47,842 nucleotides of DNA from Microvirga sp. (lineage in GTDB: Bacteria > Pseudomonadota > Alphaproteobacteria > Rhizobiales > Beijerinckiaceae): the NCBI RefSeq assembly GCF_014699075.1, contig NZ_JACXAB010000030.1, positions 1 through 47,842 of the forward strand, written 5' to 3'. Below, piece by piece: positions 39,994 to 47,630 of the stretch. Each line of letters starts with the position of its first letter. Position 1 is the first letter of the stretch. Made by a program: the position numbers and the translations under genes. The notes beneath the pieces are model-generated. The model was not told the origin of the DNA. It searched no databases and saw nothing but the letters and a program-made list of their open reading frames with translations.

Positions 39994-41492
39994 AGTCGAA
40001 CCGCCTCAGGTTTCCACGGGATGTCTTCCTGGAGAGGGTATACCGGGCGGGCGAGCTTTTCGAAACGAAATAACTCGTAGTCCGAGCTCGTCACCCCACG
40101 GCTTGCACATTCGACGACGGCTCTGGCGATGGGTTCGAAGACGGGACGGCAATACATGCGGGATTTGAGGATCAGGTAGCGGCACGCACGGGGGTCGAGA
40201 CCGACACTCGTGAACACCGCAAGGTCCCACGGCTCGTGAGGCTGCTCGGTGATGAGTACTCGCGCCCGGCCGGTGTCCAGCACGGCGGCCCGCCCCATGA
40301 GGCAGCGCATGCCCGTATAGGTTGGCCCGCTGATTGTATATTCGCCGTCGCCTAGAACGCGAATTACCCCGGCGAGCTCCAGCGGGCGCTTGGAGACGCC
40401 GATGCGCGGCATCGCCACGCGGTTGCCGATCCCGAGCTCGATCTGGGCGCCAACTCCTGCGTCCATCATTGCCGCCACGGCTTCAGGATCGCAGATCGGA
40501 CCAACGACGATGTCATCGAGCCCCTGCGCTAGCGCCTCGCCGAGTACGTCCATAGTATCGCAGGTGCCCCCGGACATGCAGTTGTCGCCATGATCGAGCA
40601 GCAGGACGGGGCCTTGCCCCTCTCCCTCGGCGGCGGCGCGCGCCGCGACGACCGACTGGTGGAGCGGCTCCTCGTGGTACACGAACTCGGCGCGGCGCTC
40701 CCATAGGAACCCGCCGATCTCGCGCGCGGCCTCCGCGGCGAGATCAGCCGACTCCGCGACCGTGATCACCGAGACGCCGGCATCCGCGATGTCGGCAATG
40801 GGAAAGCCGCCGAAAACGCTGACAGCCAGCACGCCGGACCTCTCCTCCGCGGCTCTCGCAGCCTTGATCGCATCCTGCATGGCTCCGGGAACGCCAGTGT
40901 TCATCTTCAAGGTATGGGCCAGTTGTGGCGGATGGCACCAAGCCCGCTTCGGCGCGAACCCCTCGTCGAGCATGCGTCCAACGAGCCGCACCGCATGAGC
41001 ACCGGTTTCGTACATGTCCACATGCGGATAGGTCTTGAAGCCGACGAGCACGTCGGCATTTGCAACCATTCGTTCAGTGATGTTGCCGTGAAGGTCGAGG
41101 GCGACGCCGAGCGGCACATCGGGTGCGATGGCACGGATGCGGGCGAGGAGCTCGCCCTCTCCATCCTCTAGGCTCTCGGTCACCATCGCCCCGTGAAGAT
41201 CCAGGAGAACGGCGTCGCATCCGTTCCGGACCGCATCGACGATGGCTGCCGCCATGGCTTCGAAGGCGTCGTCCGCCACGGGACCACTCGGGTTGGCGGT
41301 GGCGAAGACCGGCGTCGCCACCTCTGCCCCACGCTCTTCCGCAGAGGCGAGAAAGGCGCCCATGGCAGTGCGCGAGCCCCTGCCAGCTTGCAGGGCATCC
41401 GCTCCCCAGCGGGGAGCAAAGGATGCAAGCGGCGTCGGCACCGGCGAGAACGTGTTGGTTTCGTGATTCATGCGGGCGACAACGAAGCGCAT
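39990..41492 (-). CDS. MlrC-like / M81-family protein
   Basis: A 500-residue protein of the MlrC family (peptidase M81; formerly DUF1485). Start MRFVVARMNHETNTFSPVPT. Family blocks LLDLHGAM, ALDLHGNI, KTYPHVDMYETG and HGDNCMSGGTCD are all present and hold the probable metal-binding His and Asp residues. The type enzyme breaks down linear microcystin fragments. Most members lie in amino-acid or peptide operons without known substrate. AAGGA lies before the ATG. Placed between an N-carbamoyl hydrolase and a regulator, it probably hydrolyses a small peptide or amide. Confidence 0.88.
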   Translation of the reverse strand: MRFVVARMNHETNTFSPVPTPLASFAPRWGADALQAGRGSRTAMGAFLASAEERGAEVATPVFATANPSGPVADDAFEAMAAAIVDAVRNGCDAVLLDLHGAMVTESLEDGEGELLARIRAIAPDVPLGVALDLHGNITERMVANADVLVGFKTYPHVDMYETGAHAVRLVGRMLDEGFAPKRAWCHPPQLAHTLKMNTGVPGAMQDAIKAARAAEERSGVLAVSVFGGFPIADIADAGVSVITVAESADLAAEAAREIGGFLWERRAEFVYHEEPLHQSVVAARAAAEGEGQGPVLLLDHGDNCMSGGTCDTMDVLGEALAQGLDDIVVGPICDPEAVAAMMDAGVGAQIELGIGNRVAMPRIGVSKRPLELAGVIRVLGDGEYTISGPTYTGMRCLMGRAAVLDTGRARVLITEQPHEPWDLAVFTSVGLDPRACRYLILKSRMYCRPVFEPIARAVVECASRGVTSSDYELFRFEKLARPVYPLQEDIPWKPEAVRL

Positions 41493-41576
41493 GCCTGTCT
41501 ATCCTTGTGAAGGCGCCGGCCAGCGCCATGAAGTCCATGCATCCGGACGAACCCGGAGCGGTTGGTTCGAGATGCG

Positions 41577-42830
41577 TCAGCTCAGGCGTTCGATCCCGCG
41601 CTCGTCGTAGTCGAGAACCGCGCCGAGGAGCACCTGCACCCCAGCGGCGCATTCCTCGAAGGACGTGCTTTCTTCCTCGTTATGGCTTAGCCCGCCCGCG
41701 CAGGGCACGAAGATCATGGCGGTCGGCGCGACTCGGGCGATGTAGGCCGCATCGTGCCCCGCGCCCGAGATCATGTCGCGCGCCGGATACCCAGCCGCCT
41801 GCGCGCTCTTTCTCACGGAAGCAAGGCAATTACTATCGAACCTGACGGCAGGCGACTCCCAGACCTTCTTGGCTTCCACACCGAGGCTTCCCCTGCCGGC
41901 CATCTCGTCGACCGCGGCCAGGAGCTTGCGCTCCATGACGTCGAGTACTTCATCCTGCGGATGGCGGAAATCCACCGTGAAGAACACGTGGCCTGGCACG
42001 ACGTTTCGCGAATTGGGCTGAACTTCAATCAATCCAACGGAGCCCACGGCGGAAGGAGCATGCTCCAGCGCAATGCCCTCAACCCGATCAATAAGCCGCG
42101 CCGCCCCCACGAGGGCGTCGTGCCGCATGGGCATCGGGGTCGAGCCTGTATGCGCTTCTCTTCCTGTGACGGAGATCTCGTACCAGCGCATGCCTTGTAC
42201 GCCTTCGACGACTCCGATGACCTTCTCCTCCTGTTCGAGGATGGGCCCCTGCTCAATATGCAGCTCGAACATCGCTCCGAACGTGACCGATCCGGCCTTG
42301 GCGGCACCCCGATAACCGATCGCCTCGATGGCCTCGCCGAACGTGACGCCCTGACGATCTTCCCGGCTGTCCGCATAGCCCCGGTCGAAGACGCCCGCAT
42401 AGACGCCTGACCCGAGCATCGCGGGCGCAAAGCGCGAGCCCTCCTCGTTGGTCCAGTTCACCAGCATGAGAGGCGCGTTCGTCTCGTAGCCGGAATCCTG
42501 AAGGGTCTTGAGTACCTCCAGGCCGCCGAGCACCCCGAGGATCCCGTCGAACTTTCCGCCCGTGGGCTGTGTATCAAGATGGCTGCCGATCGCGATGGGA
42601 GGAAGATCGGCGCGCCGGCCGGGGCGAACGGCGAACATGTTGCCGACCTCGTCGACCGTCACGGTACAACCGAGCCTCTCGCACTCCTGCTTAAGCCAGT
42701 CGCGCACCTGCCTATCGGTGTCCGTCAGGGTCAGGCGCGACACGCCGCCCTTCGCCGTTCCGCCGATCTTGGCGGTGTCCATCAAGCTGTCCCAGAGACG
42801 CTGGGGATTGATTTGAAGATTGGGAATCAT
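41577..42830 (-). CDS. Zn-dependent N-carbamoyl-amino-acid hydrolase / allantoate amidohydrolase family (M20)
   Basis: A 417-residue M20-type dinuclear metal hydrolase. Metal ligands are visible: H84 and D95 (IGSHLDTQPTGGKFDG), E129/E130 (TNEEGSRF), H191 (ELHIEQGP) and the C-terminal His in GAGHDA. The family includes L-carbamoylases, beta-ureidopropionase and allantoate amidohydrolase. It removes a carbamoyl group from an N-carbamoyl amino acid. It follows livF by 21 bases and belongs to the same operon, so the transporter may import the substrate. Confidence 0.9.
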   Translation of the reverse strand: MIPNLQINPQRLWDSLMDTAKIGGTAKGGVSRLTLTDTDRQVRDWLKQECERLGCTVTVDEVGNMFAVRPGRRADLPPIAIGSHLDTQPTGGKFDGILGVLGGLEVLKTLQDSGYETNAPLMLVNWTNEEGSRFAPAMLGSGVYAGVFDRGYADSREDRQGVTFGEAIEAIGYRGAAKAGSVTFGAMFELHIEQGPILEQEEKVIGVVEGVQGMRWYEISVTGREAHTGSTPMPMRHDALVGAARLIDRVEGIALEHAPSAVGSVGLIEVQPNSRNVVPGHVFFTVDFRHPQDEVLDVMERKLLAAVDEMAGRGSLGVEAKKVWESPAVRFDSNCLASVRKSAQAAGYPARDMISGAGHDAAYIARVAPTAMIFVPCAGGLSHNEEESTSFEECAAGVQVLLGAVLDYDERGIERLS

Positions 42831-42851
42831 TGATTTTACCAGAGCGCGGGG

Positions 42852-43562
42852 TCAATGGGCCTTCACGCCCAGGTAGCGGTCCTTCGTCGCTTCATCGGCC
42901 GCGAACTCGTCATGCGTACCGTGATAGACGACACGGCCGAGCTCCAGGATATAGTGGCGGTCGGCGAGTTGCGTACAGACGGCGAGGTTCTGCTCGACGA
43001 GCAGGATCGGGATTCCGGCCGCGCGGATCTTCTTGATCTGGTCGACGATCTCATCGACGATGACAGGGGCCAGTCCTTCGACGGGCTCATCCAGCATCAG
43101 GAGCTTCGGCGCGTTGAGAAGGGCTCGGGCAATCGACAGCATCTGCTGCTCGCCGCCAGAGAGCTGGCCGCCTCCGTTGCGGCGGCGCTCTTCGAGGCGC
43201 GGGAAGATCCTGTATACGTCCTTCAGCGACCAAGGTGACCCCTTCCGCTCCGCGATGCGCAGGTTCTCCTCGACGGTGAGCAATCCAAAGATGCCGCGGT
43301 TTTCGGGCACGAGGGCGAGACCGCGCTGAGCGATTCTGTGAGGACGCCATCCCGTGACGTCCGTTCCGGCGAAGCGCACGCGTCCGTCGCTCGGCGAGAG
43401 CAGGCCGCTGATGCTCTTCAGGGTCGATGTCTTCCCGGCCCCGTTCCGGCCGAGCAGCGTTACAACCTCGCCGGCCCGCACCTCGAGGGTCACTCCCTGA
43501 AGGATATGGCTCTTGCCGTAATAGCCATGCACGTTTTCGATCTCGAGCAATGCCGTGGTCAT
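42852..43562 (-). CDS. livF: Liv-type ABC transporter ATPase LivF (system 3)
   Basis: A 236-residue ATPase. Walker A GRNGAGKTS (38-46), signature LSGGEQQ (134-140), Walker B LLMLDEP, VEQN switch. Its start overlaps the livG stop by four bases. The GRNGAGKT and LSGGEQQM forms separate it clearly from the LivF proteins of systems 1 and 2. Confidence 0.92.
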   Translation of the reverse strand: MTTALLEIENVHGYYGKSHILQGVTLEVRAGEVVTLLGRNGAGKTSTLKSISGLLSPSDGRVRFAGTDVTGWRPHRIAQRGLALVPENRGIFGLLTVEENLRIAERKGSPWSLKDVYRIFPRLEERRRNGGGQLSGGEQQMLSIARALLNAPKLLMLDEPVEGLAPVIVDEIVDQIKKIRAAGIPILLVEQNLAVCTQLADRHYILELGRVVYHGTHDEFAADEATKDRYLGVKAH

Positions 43563-44332
43563 GCGATATCACCCGTGATCATGTTGCCGAGATAGGCGCG
43601 CCGCACTTCCGGATCGTCTCGCACCACGGCGGGCGGCCCCTCTACCAGCACGCGCCCCGCACGCATGACCGTCACGGTGTCGCTGATGTTCATGACGATG
43701 CCCATGTTGTGCTCGATGAAGAGCACCGTATGGTCGCGGCCCAGATCGCGGATCAGGGCCTTCATCGCCTCTACGTCGTCGATGCCCATTCCGGATGTCG
43801 GTTCGTCGAGTAGGATCAGCCGCGGCTTCGCGGCGACCGCCATCCCGACTTCGAGCCGCCGCTGCTGCCCGTGTGAGAGTTCGCCCGCCGCCCTGTCCGA
43901 CACATGGGTCAGCTCTAGGCGCTCCATCACTTCGTCCGCGACGGCGAGCGCGTGGTCACGCGGATCGACTCCGCGCCAGGGTGCGAGCGCCTGAAGAGGA
44001 TTGCGCCCCTGAGCCGCCAGGCGCAGGTTCTCGCGAACGTTCAGGTTCTGGAACAGGCTCGTCACTTGGAAGGAGCGCGCGATGCCCAGAGGCACCCTCT
44101 TGTCGTCGGACACATGGGTGATGTCCTGCCCGTCGAGGGTGATCCGCCCGCTCGATGCTCGCACGCGGCCGGTGAGGGCATGGAACAGGGTGGTCTTTCC
44201 TGCTCCGTTCGGGCCAATCACGGAGTGAATCGTGTTGGGCTTAATCGACAGGGTGACGTCCGAGAGGGCGAGGAAGCTGCCATATCGGACGCTGAGTTTG
44301 TCGGCTGCAAGGATCGGAGTCTGGGTGCTCAT
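43559..44332 (-). CDS. livG: Liv-type ABC transporter ATPase LivG (system 3)
   Basis: A 257-residue ATPase. Walker A GPNGAGKTT (40-48), signature LSHGQQ (152-157), Walker B LILLDEP (172-178), FIEHNM switch. The ATG at 44332 is preferred over 44440: GGGGAGGGG lies three to five bases upstream and the longer frame runs through livM. The start overlaps the livM stop by four bases. Confidence 0.92.
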   Translation of the reverse strand: MSTQTPILAADKLSVRYGSFLALSDVTLSIKPNTIHSVIGPNGAGKTTLFHALTGRVRASSGRITLDGQDITHVSDDKRVPLGIARSFQVTSLFQNLNVRENLRLAAQGRNPLQALAPWRGVDPRDHALAVADEVMERLELTHVSDRAAGELSHGQQRRLEVGMAVAAKPRLILLDEPTSGMGIDDVEAMKALIRDLGRDHTVLFIEHNMGIVMNISDTVTVMRAGRVLVEGPPAVVRDDPEVRRAYLGNMITGDIA

Positions 44333-45339
44333 ATACCCCTCCCCTCGGATTCCGGCTGGATGGGCGATTCGATGGAGGAGTTGATGGACGACTTGCGGCC
44401 CATGGGCAGGGCCTCGACCAGCCGTTCGAGGAGGCCCCAAAGACCCTTCTGCATGAAGAGCGCCACCACGATGAGGAGCCCGCCGAGAAGGAGAAGCCAG
44501 CGCGGCCAGATCGACGAGAGCAGATCCGAGACGATCACGTAGAACCCTGCTCCAAGCACGGAGGCGAACAGGTTTCCGGTGCCGCCGATAATCGTCATGA
44601 TCAGGATGCTCTCGCTCATGTGGTAATCGATGTTCGACAGAGGCGCGACGCCGATGAGGAGAGCATGGAGCGCGCCGGCAAGCCCTGTCACCGCGCCGGA
44701 AATGGCAAAGGCCGTGATCTTGAAGTTGCGGACGGGGAAGCCGATGGCGCGCGCGCGTTCCTCATTGTCGCGAACCGCCAGCAGGGTACGCCCAAACGTG
44801 GAGCTCGCAACCCGCTGCAGAGCCGCGAAGAGAAGTAGAAAGAGCACCGCCACGAAGGCGTAGTAGGCCCAGGACTCTCCCAGAGAGAAAGGTCCGATGG
44901 CGGGCCGGGGAATGTTGAGCAGGCCGTTGTCGCCGCCGGTAATGTCCTTGAACGTGTAGGCGAGAAAGTAGAAGAACTGGGAGAAGGCGAGCGTCAGCAT
45001 GACGAAATAGACGCCTTGCCGGCGGATCGAGAGCCAGCCGACTCCCGTAGCGACGACGGCTCCCGTGATCGCCGAGAGCACGAGCGCCAGAGCGAGCGGG
45101 AGTGAGGTGTGCAGCAAGGTCAGTCCGGCAGCGTAGCTCCCGAGTCCGAAGAAGATTCCCTGGCCGAAGGATAAAAGACCTGTATAGCCAAGGAGGAGAT
45201 TGCATGCGGCCGCCGCCATGGCGAAGATCAGCACCTCGGACGCAAGCGTGCCAGACCGCATGAAGAGCGGGAGCGCAATGGCTACAAGAGCGGCGAGAAG
45301 AAAATGTAGAGAGGCGCGGTTCATGATGGCAGCCCTCAT
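44329..45339 (-). CDS. livM: Liv-type ABC transporter permease LivM (system 3)
   Basis: A 336-residue permease. LLLGYTGLLSFGQGIFFGLG is the family block and LAVRDNEERARAIGFPVRN the coupling loop; the C-terminal tail after the last helix is about 35 residues and polar. Overlaps livH by four bases; an ATG five codons later (45324) is an alternative start. Confidence 0.92.
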   Translation of the reverse strand: MRAAIMNRASLHFLLAALVAIALPLFMRSGTLASEVLIFAMAAAACNLLLGYTGLLSFGQGIFFGLGSYAAGLTLLHTSLPLALALVLSAITGAVVATGVGWLSIRRQGVYFVMLTLAFSQFFYFLAYTFKDITGGDNGLLNIPRPAIGPFSLGESWAYYAFVAVLFLLLFAALQRVASSTFGRTLLAVRDNEERARAIGFPVRNFKITAFAISGAVTGLAGALHALLIGVAPLSNIDYHMSESILIMTIIGGTGNLFASVLGAGFYVIVSDLLSSIWPRWLLLLGGLLIVVALFMQKGLWGLLERLVEALPMGRKSSINSSIESPIQPESEGRGI

Positions 45340-46190
45340 GCCCGGCCGAGCAGGCCGCGCGGCATCGTCAGGATGACGAGACCCATACCGAGATAGATCA
45401 TCAGGCGGGCGCCCTCGGGCCAGAGCGTCGTCATGATGCTCTGCACGATCCCCACCAGAAGCCCTGCGATGAGCGCGCCCGTGTAGCTGCCCATGCCGCC
45501 GATGACGACGACCACGAAGGCGATGCCGAGAGCCTCGACACCCATGAAGGGCTCGACGCCGCGGATCGGTGCCGCGAGGGCTCCGGCGAGGCCCGCAAGG
45601 CCCGCGCCGAGGGCGAAGACGGCCGTGTTCACCCGCAGGATGTCGATGCCGAGCAACGAGACCATGTCAGTCGATTCCGAGCCTGCGCGCACCACTGCGC
45701 CGAGCCGCGTGCCCTCCAAAAGCCACCAGAGGCCGATGGCAAGGACGAGGGTCAGCCCGATGACGAAGAGGCGGTATTGCGGATAGATGAAATCGCCCAG
45801 CATAAGCACGCCACTGAGCGCGCCCGGAGTCGAGACATTGCCGCCCACTGGCCCCCAAAGGATGATGACCAGCTCCTGCACCATCAGGGCGAGTCCGACG
45901 GTCACGAGGATGTGGAACGTATGCGGCAAGTGATAGATGCGCCGCAGCAGGACAGATTCCGTCAGGGCCGCGAGCCCCGCAACGATGAATGGCGCCACAA
46001 GAAGCGCCGCCCAGAAATTCAGGCCGCGCTCGGTCATGTCATAAACAAAATAGGCGCCCAGAAGATAGAATGCGCCGTGGGCGAAATTCACGAAATGAAG
46101 CAGCCCGAAGATGATGCTCAGCCCCACCGCGAGCAGGAAGTAGAGCATTCCCAGGCCGATGCCGTTTACCAGCTGAAACAGATATATCAC
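45336..46190 (-). CDS. livH: Liv-type ABC transporter permease LivH (system 3)
   Basis: A 284-residue permease. FGLLHFVNFAHGAFYLLGAY, VRAGSESTDMVSLLGIDILR (coupling loop) and ILTMPRGLLGRA at the end. Start uncertain: GTG at 46190 with CAGG about ten bases upstream is preferred to the TTG at 46214. A stem-loop separates it from the binding-protein gene. Confidence 0.88.
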   Translation of the reverse strand: MIYLFQLVNGIGLGMLYFLLAVGLSIIFGLLHFVNFAHGAFYLLGAYFVYDMTERGLNFWAALLVAPFIVAGLAALTESVLLRRIYHLPHTFHILVTVGLALMVQELVIILWGPVGGNVSTPGALSGVLMLGDFIYPQYRLFVIGLTLVLAIGLWWLLEGTRLGAVVRAGSESTDMVSLLGIDILRVNTAVFALGAGLAGLAGALAAPIRGVEPFMGVEALGIAFVVVVIGGMGSYTGALIAGLLVGIVQSIMTTLWPEGARLMIYLGMGLVILTMPRGLLGRA

Positions 46191-46234
46191 GCGGGCACCT
46201 GATGTTGGAGCCAATCAATGGTTGCAAGAAAGAG

Positions 46235-46257
46235 GGGACGGCCGCGTGCCGTCCCCG
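46235..46257 (-). promoter_or_regulatory. Intercistronic stem-loop between binding protein 3 and livH
   Basis: GGGGACGGC (46235-46243) and GCCGTCCCC (46249-46257) form a perfect nine-base GC-rich stem with a five-base loop, seven bases behind the binding-protein stop. On the minus strand it is followed by TCTTTCTT, so of the four such loops this is the most terminator-like and could act as a partial terminator. Confidence 0.75.
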
Positions 46258-46264
46258 CCGCTGG

Positions 46265-47470
46265 TCAGGCCATCTTGCACTGGGCTTGCTCCGGAGACTG
46301 GAACGACTTGCCGAAGCTGATGATGTCGGCGTAGTCGTCCTTGTCCTTCATGGCACTCTTGGCCTTCCCCTTCAGCAGGTAATAGTTCTTGATCACCTGG
46401 TGGTCCGCCGCGCGGATCTCCTCGTCGCCGGTCAGGCCAGCATACTTCATGCCCTCCATGGCCTGGGTGACCGCCGGGCCGTCTGCGCTTCCCGCCTTCG
46501 CGGCCGCGTCGATCAGGATCTTCGTGGTCAGGTAGGCGCTGGCGAAGGCGTAATTCGGGTTCATCTTGTGCTTGGCCTGCACCTTGGCGACCAGCTCGCG
46601 GTTAAACGGCGAGTCGATGCCGTGCCAGTACTGAGCCCCGAAGTAGACGCCCTCCATCAGCTCAGGGCCTAAGGCTTCAAACTGTTCAAGTCCCGAAGCC
46701 CAAGCCAGCAGGATCGTCATGCGATTCTTCATGCCGAAGCTGACGGCCTGACGAAGAGTATCGGACGACTGGGAGCCAAAGTTGAGGATGAGGAGAGCAT
46801 CGGGCTTGGCCGCCATGGCATTGGTCAGATAACCGCTGAATTCTTTTTCCGTGAGGGAGTGATAGCTGTTGCCGACATGCTCGATCCCCTTCTCCTTGAA
46901 GATCGCTTTCGCGGCGTTGAGCAGGCCGTCGCCGAACACGTATTGCGGCGTGATCGTGTACCAGCGCTTCGCGTTGGGAAGCTGCTCGATGAGCGGACGC
47001 ACGGTCTGCTCGATGGCGCCAAACGTCGGCACGCTCCACCGGAACGTACTCTTGTTGCACTCCGAGCCGGTGATCTCATCGGCGCCTGCTGTGGTGATGA
47101 AGACCCCCTTCCCTTTCGCGACCTCCTTGCCCATGGCAAGGGCCTCGGACGACAGGATGCCGCCGGAGAACAGCGTTACTCCGCGCTCCATCGCCTCCTG
47201 AACTTTGCGAACGGCTGTGGCCGGTTTTCCTTCCGTGTCGATCTCGAGATAGCTCAGCTTACGGTCTAAGACCTTGCCGACCTCCTCAACAAGCATTGCG
47301 GTACCCATGGAGCCAAACTTACCATTGGCAGCGAAGGGCCCCGACATTGGAAGCGGCGCGCCAATGGTTATGTCCCCGCCGGCAGCGAAGGCCGGCCGGA
47401 GCCCCGTAGGGAGGAGCAGTGAGCCCACGGCGACGGATGAGAGTTTCAGCAGATCACGACGGTTGAGCAT
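46265..47470 (-). CDS. Liv-type solute-binding protein with Tat-like signal (system 3)
   Basis: A 401-residue type I periplasmic binding protein. The N-terminus MLNRRDLLKLSSVAVGSLLL carries the twin Arg (R4-R5) and hydrophobic core of a Tat signal, with likely cleavage after AFA near residue 29, so it may be exported folded. GGDITIGAPLPMSGPFAANG opens the mature protein. ATG at 47470 is chosen for AGAGG five bases upstream and the Tat motif; the frame continues 28 codons into the promoter. It heads an eight-gene operon. Confidence 0.9.
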   Translation of the reverse strand: MLNRRDLLKLSSVAVGSLLLPTGLRPAFAAGGDITIGAPLPMSGPFAANGKFGSMGTAMLVEEVGKVLDRKLSYLEIDTEGKPATAVRKVQEAMERGVTLFSGGILSSEALAMGKEVAKGKGVFITTAGADEITGSECNKSTFRWSVPTFGAIEQTVRPLIEQLPNAKRWYTITPQYVFGDGLLNAAKAIFKEKGIEHVGNSYHSLTEKEFSGYLTNAMAAKPDALLILNFGSQSSDTLRQAVSFGMKNRMTILLAWASGLEQFEALGPELMEGVYFGAQYWHGIDSPFNRELVAKVQAKHKMNPNYAFASAYLTTKILIDAAAKAGSADGPAVTQAMEGMKYAGLTGDEEIRAADHQVIKNYYLLKGKAKSAMKDKDDYADIISFGKSFQSPEQAQCKMA

Positions 47471-47493
47471 GGATACCTCTGGGCGGCTATTTG

Positions 47494-47535
47494 TTCTATT
47501 TATACGAATAGTTATTATAGAATTGAGCCTGTCAA
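47494..47535 (-). promoter_or_regulatory. Promoter/operator region of the eight-gene operon
   Basis: On the minus strand TTGACA (47535-47530) is a perfect -35 hexamer. Downstream lie two overlapping palindromes: CTATT-TATACG-AATAG (47496-47511) and the wider TTCTAT/ATAGAA (47494-47499 with 47517-47522). The inner one covers the place of the -10 and start site and is a good operator candidate, perhaps for the GntR protein encoded at the operon end. Confidence 0.5.
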
Positions 47536-47630
47536 GGGGCATCAGGATGGCCACTACGGGTCGCCGGGCACTAGTAGGGCCTCGAGGGCGGGTATGACCC
47601 GAGCCGAGTGAGAAACCGTCCTTAGAGTCG

